DNA of 64,000 bases, from assembly GCA_963710205.1 (NCBI GenBank), contig CAVPZG010000004.1:372001-436000 (forward strand), given 5' to 3'. The notes under the pieces were generated by a model that was given only the letters and a program-made list of their open reading frames with translations, made no database searches and had not been told where the DNA came from. The first letter of the stretch is position 1, and every line of letters begins with the position of its first letter. This document shows positions 8,773 to 16,777 of this stretch, in pieces. Position numbers and translations under genes: made by a program. The DNA is from Pacificimonas sp963710205 (GTDB taxonomy: Bacteria; Pseudomonadota; Alphaproteobacteria; Sphingomonadales; Sphingomonadaceae).

Positions 8773-9351
8773 ATGTTGCAGGTGATGACGGGACCATTAC
8801 CAACCGAGCCGAGCGCGCTCATGCTCGACGTCGCCTCTGGCGACGACGGAGCCTTTCGTGCGCTTACGCAGGTGCTTTACGGGCCCGCGATCGGCACGGC
8901 GATGAAGGTGCTGGGTAACCGGGCCGAAGCAGAGGACGCAGTGCAGACCGCACTCGTCAAACTGTGGAAGACGGCGGACCGCTTCGACCCTCAAAAGGCG
9001 AAGGTCCAGACCTGGTTCCGGCGGATCGTCGTCAACTGCTGCATCGACAGGAAACGGGCACTGAAGCCGGTGGACGATATCGACGACATGGTCGGCATCG
9101 CATCGGACGAGTTGAGCCCGGAAGAGCAGACCGGCGATTTCATGCGTGACCGGCGCGTGAATGCGGCGGTGATGGAACTCCCCGCGCGGCAACGGGCCGC
9201 GATCACGCTGTTCTACGGCGACGGGGCGACGATGAACGAGATTGCCGAGGCGCTGGAAACGACGCCGAAGGCAATCGAAGGCTTGCTCGCACGGGCGCGG
9301 GCGGATTTGGCACAGCGGCTGGCGTCGCTGCAAGAGGAGTTGGAGGCATGA
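8773..9351 (+). CDS. ECF-type RNA polymerase sigma factor
   Basis: Extracytoplasmic-function sigma-70 factor, 192 aa. Region 2 is seen around residues 20-75 (AEDAVQTALVKLWKTADRFDP, WFRRIVVNCCIDRKR) and region 4 at 130-185 (LPARQRAAITLFYGDGATMNEIAEAL ... IEGLLARARADL). Its stop overlaps the ATG of the next gene (ATGA). That gene encodes a membrane-anchored putative anti-sigma factor and is followed by a CnrX-like sensor, so this is probably the regulated sigma of a three-gene signalling unit. The ATG at 8773 lacks a good Shine-Dalgarno and 8785 is an alternative. GGGGAAA and CGTAA 15-16 nt apart just upstream might be an autoregulated promoter; this is uncertain. Confidence 0.92.
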   Translation: MLQVMTGPLPTEPSALMLDVASGDDGAFRALTQVLYGPAIGTAMKVLGNRAEAEDAVQTALVKLWKTADRFDPQKAKVQTWFRRIVVNCCIDRKRALKPVDDIDDMVGIASDELSPEEQTGDFMRDRRVNAAVMELPARQRAAITLFYGDGATMNEIAEALETTPKAIEGLLARARADLAQRLASLQEELEA

Positions 9352-9878
9352 AAAGCCCCGAAACTATCAGGTATCCCGGCACGCGGCCGGAGCCGATCGA
9401 CCATATGCTGAGCCTTTGGGCCAGCCAGGGCCGCGACGTACCCGTCTCTCCCGGCGATGCGCTGGCCGCGGCGGATGCGGCACTCGCGGCGGCGGCGCGC
9501 GGTCCCGCCGTCCAGCGCCGCTGGCTTCCCGGCGCGGCGATGTTCGGCGGCGGCATGGCGGCGGCCATCGCGGGCGTGCTGGTGTTTTCAGGCACAGGTC
9601 CCGACGCTGCGCCCGGTGCCGCCCCGGCGGCGGACACGCAGATCGCCTCTGCACCGACAGCGGAGAATATCGAGCTTGCCAGCACCTTCGAAACCGATCT
9701 TGGCGATGCCGCCCCCTTTGGCGCGCCGCAGCGCGTCGGCGGCGATATTCCTGAAATCCAGACCGCGTCGCTGGAAAACGACCTCGGTAACATGAGTTTC
9801 GACGGGGCCAATGATGACCTGTTGATGGTGGGCTATGTCTTCACGCCCCGCCCGGAAGAGGAGTTGATGCTGCCATGA
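9348..9878 (+). CDS. Putative single-span anti-sigma factor
   Basis: 176-aa protein translationally coupled to the ECF sigma gene before it and to the sensor gene after it (4-nt overlaps on both sides). A cytosolic N-terminal part of about 60 residues (EPIDHMLSLWASQGRDVP) precedes one hydrophobic segment at about 63-82 (LPGAAMFGGGMAAAIAGVLVF). An acidic, Ala/Pro-rich periplasmic tail follows. No classical zinc anti-sigma HxxxCxxC motif is present. The anti-sigma role is inferred from position and topology, by analogy with CnrY; I see no direct family signature. Confidence 0.7.
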   Translation: MKSPETIRYPGTRPEPIDHMLSLWASQGRDVPVSPGDALAAADAALAAAARGPAVQRRWLPGAAMFGGGMAAAIAGVLVFSGTGPDAAPGAAPAADTQIASAPTAENIELASTFETDLGDAAPFGAPQRVGGDIPEIQTASLENDLGNMSFDGANDDLLMVGYVFTPRPEEELMLP

Positions 9879-10360
9879 ACCGCCATATGATGCTGCCCGT
9901 TCTGATCGCGCCGCTGATCGCCCTCGGCGTTGCCGCATCCGCGCAGGCCCAGCAGCCGTTTGGCGGGCTGTCGCAGGAGGGCCGCGCCATCCTTGCGGAG
10001 GCGATGACCAAGCAGGATGTCCCCGGCCATGACGAGGATGTCCGCCGCGCCCGGCTGAAGGTACTTCAGCTGCTGTCGGCGGAAAAGCTCGACATAGACG
10101 AAATCGCCGAAGCGCAGGAGCGCGAGCGTGAGCTTGTCATGAAAGACCATGCGCGCGCGCAGTCGAGAATGCGCGACGCCTACGAAAAACTCTCCCGCGA
10201 AGACCGCCAGGCCTTCGCCGCCGCCATGGCCTACCGCGAAGCCCGGGTTCGCCAGCGCATGGAACTGGCAAAGGACCGGATGCAGATGCTGGACCGCATG
10301 ATGGCCAGCCAGCGCCGCGCCGCAGAGCGGCGGGCCGGTGCGCGGAACGTGTCGGATTGA
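9875..10360 (+). CDS. Periplasmic heavy-metal sensor, CnrX/Spy/CpxP-like
   Basis: 161-aa exported protein with signal peptide MNRHMMLPVLIAPLIALGVAASAQA. The rest is almost entirely charged helix rich in Arg, Glu and Met. It has the long antiparallel helices of the CnrX/Spy/CpxP class (LSREDRQAFAAAMAYREARVR is close to the family LTxxxR-type repeat). Its place as third gene after an ECF sigma factor and a membrane protein suggests it reports envelope or metal status to them. There are few His or Cys residues, so the signal need not be a metal. Confidence 0.78.
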   Translation: MNRHMMLPVLIAPLIALGVAASAQAQQPFGGLSQEGRAILAEAMTKQDVPGHDEDVRRARLKVLQLLSAEKLDIDEIAEAQERERELVMKDHARAQSRMRDAYEKLSREDRQAFAAAMAYREARVRQRMELAKDRMQMLDRMMASQRRAAERRAGARNVSD

Positions 10361-10388
10361 GGGAAAGGCGCTCGCTTCTCTTTTATGA

Positions 10389-10486
10389 ACGGTATTGCGG
10401 CGCAGGCCGGGAGTCATCTCAAGGACCACCAGGCGCCGCGATTTTGGAAGCTGGATTCCTTCCGTCGCCGGAATGACAGGCTGTCT
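10389..10486. repeat. Dispersed inverted-repeat element, diverged copy
   Basis: Left arm GCGGCGCAGGCCGGGAGTCA and right arm TTCCTTCCGTCGCCGGAATG are in inverted orientation about 45 nt apart, the same layout as the element at 3850-3940. Base changes are partly compensatory. It lies between the convergent sensor and aminotransferase genes, where a hairpin could help end transcription. Confidence 0.65.
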
Positions 10487-10502
10487 AGCGGCTCCGAAGC
10501 AT

Positions 10503-11375
10503 TCAGCCCGGAACCCACCCCGTCTGCCGTTTCACCTCGTCCCACATGACCCCGCAGGCGCGCTTCGCGACCGCCCCCGGAGCGCCATTTCCAACGTCGC
10601 GGTCGTCGAGCCGCACCACTGGCATCACCGGCGAGCTTGCCGACGTCAGGAATATCTCCCGCGCCGCGCGCAGGTCGTCCAGCGAACAGACCGCCTCCCG
10701 TACCTCGACGCCCGCATCCTCCAGCAGTCCCAATAACCGCCGCCGCCGCGATCCGGGCAGGACATCGTTGGTCAGCGGACGCGTCACCACCACGCCGTCC
10801 GCGTCCACCATCCACACCGTCGTCGTGCTGCCCTCGGTCACGGTGCCGTCCGGCGCGACCAGGATGGCTTCATAGGCCCCGGCCTCCCGCGCCGCCTGTT
10901 TCGCCAGCACATTTGGAAGGAGCGCGACAGACTTGATATCGCGCCGCGCCCAGCGCTCGTCGGGGTGCGTAATGGCGCTGACACCCTTCGCCTGCAGGGC
11001 CGGGCGGGCGGCGAAGTCGAAGGGCTTCACGGTCATCACCAGCCCCGGCGCAGCGCCTTCGGGAAAGGCATGGTCTCGCGGTGCGGCCCCGCGCGTGACC
11101 TGCAGATAAAGAAGCCCATCCCTCACGCCGTTCATCCTGACCAGCCGCTTCGCCTGCACCGTCAGCGCCGCGTCCGACATGGGCGCGGCCATCCGCAGCT
11201 CACGCAGGCTCCGTGCCAGCCGGTCCAGGTTCAGCCGCCAGTCGAACAATTTGCCGCCCAGCACCGCGGCGACCTCATAGACGCCGTCCGCGAACAGATA
11301 GCCGCGGTCGTGGATGGAAACCTGTGCGCGCGCGGCAGGCAGGATGCGGCCGTTCACATAGGCTAGGCTTGGCAT
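10503..11375 (-). CDS. Class IV aminotransferase, D-alanine/branched-chain type
   Basis: PLP-dependent class IV aminotransferase, 290 aa, close to D-amino-acid aminotransferase (Dat). Seen: YVNGRILP at the N-terminus, HDRGYLFADGVYEV (substrate and cofactor pocket), Lys in RRDIKSVALLPNVLAKQ (Schiff-base lysine), GTVTEGSTTTVWMV, and the phosphate-contacting end LTSASSPVMPVVRLD. The order and length match Dat-type enzymes. It could supply D-amino acids or act on branched-chain substrates; sequence alone does not separate these. It is probably a single-gene unit, convergent with the sensor gene. Confidence 0.87.
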   Translation of the reverse strand: MPSLAYVNGRILPAARAQVSIHDRGYLFADGVYEVAAVLGGKLFDWRLNLDRLARSLRELRMAAPMSDAALTVQAKRLVRMNGVRDGLLYLQVTRGAAPRDHAFPEGAAPGLVMTVKPFDFAARPALQAKGVSAITHPDERWARRDIKSVALLPNVLAKQAAREAGAYEAILVAPDGTVTEGSTTTVWMVDADGVVVTRPLTNDVLPGSRRRRLLGLLEDAGVEVREAVCSLDDLRAAREIFLTSASSPVMPVVRLDDRDVGNGAPGAVAKRACGVMWDEVKRQTGWVPG

Positions 11376-11717
11376 GTCGCAGTGTCTCCGGCGGTCTCGC
11401 CCGCGTCTATAAGGGGCCTGTTCGCCGCCGCCTAGAATTTCCCGCCTTTCCGCTGTCCTACATGCTGCCGGATCGGTTATTCCGATGCGCAGGCCAGATG
11501 ACGGGGGAGCTGGGGCATTTTTCTTCTAGCAAGAACGGGTGCGCGTACCGCACATGCCTGTGCGGCTTCGGATTTCTGCGGCTCCGGCCGCGCCGTACTG
11601 GCCGCGCGCATCGGAATGCGCGGATTGGCCGGACCGCGACAGGGTGTGAAGCGGTGTGAAGTTGCGGATGAACCCGATGGCTTTCCGCTGCGTTCGAAAT
11701 CCTGAAGTGGAACGGTT
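11376..11717. other. Intergenic region with a long inverted repeat (11479-11617)
   Basis: 342 nt between divergent genes. ATTCCGATGCGC at 11479-11490 is the exact reverse complement of GCGCATCGGAAT at 11606-11617, and GGCCAG/CTGGCC just inside extends the match. The enclosed sequence has its own hairpin (CCGCAC ... GTGCGG near 11550). It carries no convincing ORF. It could encode a structured RNA or be a small mobile repeat. The promoters of the aminotransferase and photolyase genes must also lie here, but I cannot point to them. Confidence 0.55.
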
Positions 11718-13124
11718 ATGACATCGATTATCTGGTTTCGAGAAGACCTGCGCCTGTCGGATCAGGCCGCCGTTCGCGCCGCCGCCAGCGAAGGTCCGGT
11801 CATCCCGGTCTACGTCCTCGACGACAGCTCGCCCGGAAAATGGGCGATGGGCGGCGCGCAGCGCTGGTGGCTGCACCACAGCCTGAAAAGCCTTGCCGCC
11901 AGCCTTGAGGAAAAGGGGCTGAAACTCATCCTTCTGAAGGGCGAGGCGTCAGTGAAGGTTGGCGCGCTGGCGGACAAGCTCGGCATCGACAGGGTTCACG
12001 CCGTCGAGCATTACGAACCCTGGTGGCGCGACCAGCAGGAGAAGCTGGCGGACCGCCTCGATCTCGTGCTGCACCCCGGCCGGCTGCTGGCCGAGGTCGG
12101 CACCGTGAAGACGAAATCGGACAGCCTCTACAAGATCTTCACACCCTTCTGGAAGTCCCTGCAGGAGGTCATGCCCCCCGCCGAGCCCGAACGCCGCCCC
12201 GCGAAGATGGAGGCCCCGGACAGCTGGCCGGACAGCGACGATCTCACCGACTGGGACCTGCTGCCCACCGATCCCGACTGGTCCGGCGGCTTCGATGAAT
12301 GGACCCCCGGAGAGGACGGCGCATCCGCCCGCCTGCACGAATTCGCGGACAGGGTCGGCGACTATGCCGAGGGCCGCAACCTGCCATCAAGGGACCTGAC
12401 CAGCCGCCTCAGCCCGCATCTGCACATGGGCGAACTCTCGCCGCAAAAGGTCTGGCACACCGTTCGCGCCGGCCGCCACTGGCAGACCGTCGAAACCTTC
12501 CTGTCCGAACTTGCCTGGCGCGATTTCTGCGCGCAGACCATCGTGACCTTTCCGGACTATGGCGACACCAACGGACGCGATCAGTTCAACAAACTGGCCT
12601 GGACCGACACGTCGAAGGGAGAGGGCAGGGACCGTCTGAAGGCATGGCAGCGGGGCCGGACGGGCTATCCGATCGTCGATGCGGGGATGCGCCAGCTCTG
12701 GGCAACCGGCTGGATGCACAACCGCGTCCGCATGATCACCGCGCAATTCCTTATCAAGCACCTGCTCATCGATTGGCGCGAAGGAGAACGCTGGTTCTGG
12801 GACTGCCTGATCGACGCCGACTATGGCTCCAACAGCCAGAACTGGCAGTGGTCGAGTGGGTCTGGCATCGACTCCCATCCTTTCCACCGCATGATGAATC
12901 CCAAATCGCAAAGCCCGAAATGGGAGGCGGAAAGCTACATCCGCGAGTGGGTGCCGGAAATCGCGGACCTGCCGGATGATGCCATCCACGTCCCATGGGA
13001 AGCGGACAAGGGGGTGCTGAAAAAGGCGGGCATCAAATTGGGCGAGGACTATCCTGAGCCTATTGTCAGTCACGAAGCCGCCCGCGAACGGGCATTGAGC
13101 GAATATAAAAAAGCGAAAAGCTGA
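11718..13124 (+). CDS. phrB: Deoxyribodipyrimidine photolyase (cryptochrome/photolyase family)
   Basis: Light-driven repair of cyclobutane pyrimidine dimers, 468 aa. An N-terminal antenna-chromophore domain starts with SIIWFREDLRLSDQAAV. The C-terminal FAD domain carries LSPHLHMGELSPQKVW, WRDFCAQTIV, TGYPIVDAGMRQLWATGWMHNR and DADYGSNSQNWQWSSGSG, which are nearly invariant in class I photolyases and contain the FAD contacts and tryptophan chain. The ATG at 11718 sits shortly after GTGGAACGG. The downstream neighbour is tRNA-Gly on the opposite strand, which may act as the transcript boundary. Confidence 0.95.
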   Translation: MTSIIWFREDLRLSDQAAVRAAASEGPVIPVYVLDDSSPGKWAMGGAQRWWLHHSLKSLAASLEEKGLKLILLKGEASVKVGALADKLGIDRVHAVEHYEPWWRDQQEKLADRLDLVLHPGRLLAEVGTVKTKSDSLYKIFTPFWKSLQEVMPPAEPERRPAKMEAPDSWPDSDDLTDWDLLPTDPDWSGGFDEWTPGEDGASARLHEFADRVGDYAEGRNLPSRDLTSRLSPHLHMGELSPQKVWHTVRAGRHWQTVETFLSELAWRDFCAQTIVTFPDYGDTNGRDQFNKLAWTDTSKGEGRDRLKAWQRGRTGYPIVDAGMRQLWATGWMHNRVRMITAQFLIKHLLIDWREGERWFWDCLIDADYGSNSQNWQWSSGSGIDSHPFHRMMNPKSQSPKWEAESYIREWVPEIADLPDDAIHVPWEADKGVLKKAGIKLGEDYPEPIVSHEAARERALSEYKKAKS

Positions 13125-13148
13125 AAATCGCACATTGCCGCTGGCGAT

Positions 13149-13222
13149 TGGAGCGGGTGAGGGGAATCGAACCCCCGTCACTTGCTTGGGAAGCAAGAGC
13201 TCTACCATTGAGCTACACCCGC
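13149..13222 (-). tRNA. tRNA-Gly (CCC)
   Basis: Read on the minus strand: acceptor GCGGGTG pairs with CACCCGC, D-arm GCTC ... GAGC, anticodon arm CTTGC-TTCCCAA-GCAAG giving anticodon CCC, and T-arm with TTCGATT. The discriminator is T and the CCA end is encoded (13149-13151). The size is 74 nt with CCA. All stems close. Confidence 0.97.
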
Positions 13223-13273
13223 GAAGGGTTTTGAAATAGCGCGGGCAACGCCCCGCCACAACGGAGAAACATC

Positions 13274-14476
13274 ATGCGTGAAGCCGCCATCGTCTCAACC
13301 GCCCGCACCGGCGTTGGAAAGGCCTATCGCGGCGCGTTCAACGCGACCGAGGCCACCGTCCTTGGCGCGCACGTCATGAAGGCCGCCGTGGAACGGGCCG
13401 GGATCGACGTGACGCGCATTGACGATGTCTTCTGGGGCGTCGGCAACCAGTGGGGCACGCAGGGGGCGAATGCGGGCCGCATGTGCGCCTTGGCGGCGGG
13501 ATTTCCGGTGGAGGTGCCGGGCTTCACGCTCGACCGCAAATGCGGGTCCGGTCTCAACAGTGTCGCGCTTGCTGCGCGCTCGATCATTGCTGGCGATATC
13601 GACGTCGCGCTGGCGGGCGGCATGGAATCGATCAGCTGGACCGTGACGAAGGATGCGCCGCGCTACCAGAACGAGAGCGTCCTCGCCGAACAGCAACACG
13701 CCTATATGGCGATGATCGAAACGGCCGAGATTGTCGCCGAACGCTACGGCGTCAGCCGCGGGGATCAGGACGACTTTGCCGCCGCGAGCCAGCAGCGCGC
13801 CGAGGCCGCAACCGAAGCGGGACGCCTGGGGGAGGAGATCGTTCCGATCACCGTCACGCGGAAGCTCTATGCCAAAGATGGCAGCGAGACGGGAACGGAA
13901 AAGGTCACCGTCACTGCCGACGAGGGTATCCGCCCCGGAACAACCAGGGAGATTCTGTCGAATCTGAAACCCGTATGGTCAGGCGGCGATGTCGTTGCCG
14001 AGGGTAAATATGTGACGGCGGGGAATGCCAGCCAGCTGTCGGATGGCGCGGCGGCGCAAATCGTCATGGATCACGAAACGGCAAAGGCGGAGGGCCGGGA
14101 TATCCTTGGCGTCTATCGCGGCTTTCAGGTCGCGGGCTGCAAGCCGGAGGAAATGGGGATCGGCCCGGTCTTTGCGATCCCCAAGCTGCTGGACCGGGCG
14201 GGCCTGGCCATCGCCGATATCGGTCTTTTCGAGATCAATGAGGCCTTCGCCTCGCAGGCGCTCTATTGCCAGCGCAAACTTGGTATCGACCATGACCGGC
14301 TGAACGTGAACGGCGGTGCCATCGCCATCGGTCATCCCTTCGGCATGTCCGGTAGCCGCCTGCTCGGCTCCGTCCTTCTCGAAGCCCGCCGCCGCGGCGA
14401 GCGCTGGGTCGTCGTCAGCATGTGCACTGCGGGCGGCATGGGCGCGGCGGGCCTTTTCGAGGTGCCGGGGAACTGA
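13274..14476 (+). CDS. Acetyl-CoA C-acyltransferase (thiolase)
   Basis: Thiolase of 400 aa that cleaves 3-ketoacyl-CoA or condenses two acyl-CoAs. The nucleophile Cys90 is in LDRKCGSGLNSV, the second active-site region is GGAIAIGHPFGMSGSR, and the acid/base Cys is in CTAGGMGAAG near the C-terminus. NEAFASQAL is also typical. The start is clear: GGAGAA 6 nt before the ATG. It stands alone rather than beside a hydroxyacyl-CoA dehydrogenase, so whether it serves beta-oxidation or polyhydroxyalkanoate synthesis cannot be decided. Several acyl-CoA dehydrogenases elsewhere in the window favour degradation. Confidence 0.94.
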   Translation: MREAAIVSTARTGVGKAYRGAFNATEATVLGAHVMKAAVERAGIDVTRIDDVFWGVGNQWGTQGANAGRMCALAAGFPVEVPGFTLDRKCGSGLNSVALAARSIIAGDIDVALAGGMESISWTVTKDAPRYQNESVLAEQQHAYMAMIETAEIVAERYGVSRGDQDDFAAASQQRAEAATEAGRLGEEIVPITVTRKLYAKDGSETGTEKVTVTADEGIRPGTTREILSNLKPVWSGGDVVAEGKYVTAGNASQLSDGAAAQIVMDHETAKAEGRDILGVYRGFQVAGCKPEEMGIGPVFAIPKLLDRAGLAIADIGLFEINEAFASQALYCQRKLGIDHDRLNVNGGAIAIGHPFGMSGSRLLGSVLLEARRRGERWVVVSMCTAGGMGAAGLFEVPGN

Positions 14477-14496
14477 ACACGATCCTGCAAAAGCGC

Positions 14497-14533
14497 CGCC
14501 CCCGGACTTCGCCGGATTGACGACGTTTTTTTA
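14497..14533. repeat. Degenerate single arm of the dispersed repeat
   Basis: CCCGGACTTCGCCGGATTGACGAC resembles the right arm of the element at 3850-3940, with a few changes. It is followed by seven T residues, lies between convergent genes (thiolase and aldolase) and may help terminate transcription. Confidence 0.5.
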
Positions 14534-14543
14534 GTCGGGGTTT

Positions 14544-15326
14544 TTACTCCCGAAATCCGGGATCGATGCGATCAAGCTTTCTGAGGAGCGCAGGCCAGGC
14601 CAGCATCTGGCTCACCATTGCCATGTTCTGCGGCGCGGTCTGTCCAGCAACTTTCTCCGGCGTGCCCTGCGGCGGGTTATTGAGATTCTCGCGTCCCGCC
14701 GACAGCATGTGCACCTGTGTTTCGCAGGCGCGCTCCAGAAAATACATGCGGAGAAAGGCATCGGCCACCGTTTCGCCCACTGTCAGCGTGCCGTGGTTCC
14801 TCAGGATCATGGCATGCTTATCGCCAATATCCTCGACCAGCCGCTCACGCTCCTCCAGGTCGGTCGCGATGCCCTCATAGTCATGATAGGCGACATTGTG
14901 CAGCGCGATCATGGCCGTCTGCGTATGCGGCAGCAGACCTTCCGACATCGCCGACACCGCCTGCCCATGCGGCGTATGCAGATGCAGCACGGCATGGGCA
15001 TCTTCGCGGGCCATATGGATCGCGCTGTGGATCGTGAAGCCCGCCGCGTTGGTCATGTAGGGCGTTTCCATCACTGGATGCCCGTCAGTGTCGATCTTTA
15101 CCAGGGACGACGCCGTTATCTCCTCAAACATCAGATTGTACGGGTTGATCAGAAAATGATGCTCTGGCCCGGGCACACGCGCCGACAGGTGCGTGAAGAT
15201 CAGGTCGTCCCAGCCGTACATCGCCACCAGCCGGTATGCGGCGGCCAGATCGACGCGGATCGCCCACTCCTCCTCGGAAACCTGCGATCGAACATCGGTC
15301 GGCGTCTTCAGCTGTGTGGCCATCAT
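14544..15326 (-). CDS. Class II aldolase/adducin-family protein
   Basis: 260-aa member of the class II aldolase fold (fuculose-phosphate aldolase relatives), normally zinc-dependent aldol cleavage of sugar phosphates. Zinc-ligand motifs are HLHTPHG and a later His in RNHGTLTVGET; FTHLSARVPG and the LINPYNLMFEEIT segment are typical. Two ATGs are adjacent (15326, 15323) after GGGAGAG. The first overlaps the TGA of the upstream DUF2256 gene, indicating translational coupling. Members with this sequence style often have unassigned substrates, so no pathway is claimed. Confidence 0.87.
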   Translation of the reverse strand: MMATQLKTPTDVRSQVSEEEWAIRVDLAAAYRLVAMYGWDDLIFTHLSARVPGPEHHFLINPYNLMFEEITASSLVKIDTDGHPVMETPYMTNAAGFTIHSAIHMAREDAHAVLHLHTPHGQAVSAMSEGLLPHTQTAMIALHNVAYHDYEGIATDLEERERLVEDIGDKHAMILRNHGTLTVGETVADAFLRMYFLERACETQVHMLSAGRENLNNPPQGTPEKVAGQTAPQNMAMVSQMLAWPALLRKLDRIDPGFRE

Positions 15327-15487
15327 GTCTCTCCCTTTGCGCCGCCGCCAGATGATCGGCGGCATCTTTCACTGCAATATACCACATTCTCCCAGTCGCG
15401 CGCCCATTTCTTCCGCCAGCTAAAGGGCCGCTCGCACACCGGGCAGGTCTTTTCCGGAAGTTCGCTCTTTTTCCGCATTTTCGCCAT
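15323..15487 (-). CDS. DUF2256 small zinc-ribbon protein
   Basis: 54-aa protein with a four-cysteine layout: CPVC near residues 15-18 and CSERC around 38-42, separated by a basic, tryptophan-rich stretch (FSWRKKWARDWENVVY). This is the full DUF2256 pattern. The ATG at 15487 overlaps the stop of the glycosyltransferase upstream, and its TGA overlaps the ATG of the aldolase, so it is locked into this operon. The function of the family is not known. In many bacteria it is found close to photolyase/cryptochrome genes; here a photolyase lies 2.2 kb away, on the other strand. Confidence 0.88.
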   Translation of the reverse strand: MAKMRKKSELPEKTCPVCERPFSWRKKWARDWENVVYCSERCRRSSGGGAKGET

Positions 15488-16155
15488 CAGCGGACCTTTC
15501 GGTAGAAATTCGCCAGCCGGTCAGGCGGCACGTCCAGCGCCCATCCCGCCAGCATGGCCTGGTTGATGAGCAGCGTCTTCAATGCGCCCACCTGCCGCCA
15601 GCGCCGGTTCGAAGTCGTCACGCTCTGCGGCAGCGTTTGAACCCGGCCGAGGCGGCGGGCACGAACAACAAGATCGAAATCCTCCATGACGGGTATAGGA
15701 CGAAATCCGCCGAGCCGCGAAAACATGTCCTGCGTCAGGAAAAGCGCCTGGTCGCCATATGGCAGCGAAAGCGCGCGGCTGCGGACATTGGCCACCGCTT
15801 CGATCATCTTTTCGAGCGGACGGGCATTGCCAATCGAAAGTGAAAATGCACCCAGTGCCACATCCGGCCGGGAAAGCAGCTGCCCGGCCGCGTCCTGCCA
15901 TCCAACGGGAAGGAGGCTGTCCGCATGAAGGAACAGAAGCGCCTCCGTCCCGGCATTGGTCGCGCCGCTGTTCTGCTGCGCTCCGCGACCGCCGCTTTCC
16001 GAAAGGACAAGCGCACCCGCTTCCCTGGCGATCGCGGCAGTCGCGTCCGTACTTCCGGCATCGACGACAATCACCGGCTCGGTCCCGGCGGACGCGACGG
16101 CTGATGCGATATGAGCTGCCTCGTTGAGCGCCGGGATGACGACCGTAAACCGCAT
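15487..16155 (-). CDS. Glycosyltransferase family 2, TIGR04283 (arsenosugar-type)
   Basis: GT-A fold glycosyltransferase, 222 aa: FTVVIPALNEAAHI at the N-terminus, VDAGSTDAT as the DXD-like loop, GRGAQQNSG, FLHADSLLP and MEDFDLVVRARRLG. This combination is the TIGR04283 family, found with arsenosugar biosynthesis genes in many bacteria. The gene before it (TIGR04282) is its usual partner and directly abuts it. No arsenic methyltransferase or radical SAM ArsS is in the window, so the arsenic link is from family context only and the pair may make another sugar conjugate. Confidence 0.9.
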   Translation of the reverse strand: MRFTVVIPALNEAAHIASAVASAGTEPVIVVDAGSTDATAAIAREAGALVLSESGGRGAQQNSGATNAGTEALLFLHADSLLPVGWQDAAGQLLSRPDVALGAFSLSIGNARPLEKMIEAVANVRSRALSLPYGDQALFLTQDMFSRLGGFRPIPVMEDFDLVVRARRLGRVQTLPQSVTTSNRRWRQVGALKTLLINQAMLAGWALDVPPDRLANFYRKVR

Positions 16156-16736
16156 CAGGCTGACAGGTCCGGCCAGCGCGCAACATCTTCTGGCCGGTCC
16201 AGGTCCGCCAACATGGCAGCAGTCGCAAGGTCCAGGCCCAGACGTCTGGCATTGACTTTGACACGGGCAAAGACATCGGCGCCGCCCCAGCGCACATCCT
16301 CGAACAAGTGAGCGTTGGGGGCATTGACGCCGATAAGCCAGAAGCCGCCATCCTCAGCGGGACCGAGGACCACGTCGCTCGCCAATAGGAGTTCAGCCGC
16401 AGACCGCACGGCATGGGCGCTTATATCCGGAAGATCGCTACCGACGATGATAGCGGGACCGCCTGCCATCGCCGTCAGCATCCGCGCGCCCAGATCACCG
16501 TCTGTCTGCTCGATCAGGTCGATATCCGGGCCGAGCCAGTCTCGAAACGTCGCCGCGTCCGCACCCGTATAGGCAACCACGGGATTCAGGCTCCGCAGGC
16601 GGTCCAGTGTTCGCTCGGCCAGCCGTCTGTGCATTGCCGCTGCGCCCTCAGCGCCCAGCGCCGGGATCAGCCGGGTCTTGCATTTGCCCGGCACGGGATA
16701 GCGGGCGAAGATGATTGGGCGTATCGTGTCTGTCAC
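16155..16736 (-). CDS. TIGR04282/DUF2064 nucleotidyl- or glycosyltransferase-like protein
   Basis: 193-aa protein of the TIGR04282 (DUF2064, CofC-like) family. FARYPVPGKCKTRLIPALG is the nucleotide-binding N-terminal signature, and GDLGARM, VGSDLPDI and GPAEDGGFWLIG follow in the expected order. It is the first gene of the four-gene minus-strand operon with TIGR04283, DUF2256 and aldolase. Divergent from phoD, with 41 nt between start codons. Confidence 0.9.
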   Translation of the reverse strand: MTDTIRPIIFARYPVPGKCKTRLIPALGAEGAAAMHRRLAERTLDRLRSLNPVVAYTGADAATFRDWLGPDIDLIEQTDGDLGARMLTAMAGGPAIIVGSDLPDISAHAVRSAAELLLASDVVLGPAEDGGFWLIGVNAPNAHLFEDVRWGGADVFARVKVNARRLGLDLATAAMLADLDRPEDVARWPDLSA

Positions 16737-16777
16737 AATCGCGGCCTAACACGCGCCTACGCCTACGGGGAGAATTT

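Noticed and set aside
7335..8822. 495-codon open frame antisense to the M28 peptidase
   Set aside because: Composition is that of a complementary-strand shadow; the plus-strand peptidase has all catalytic residues.
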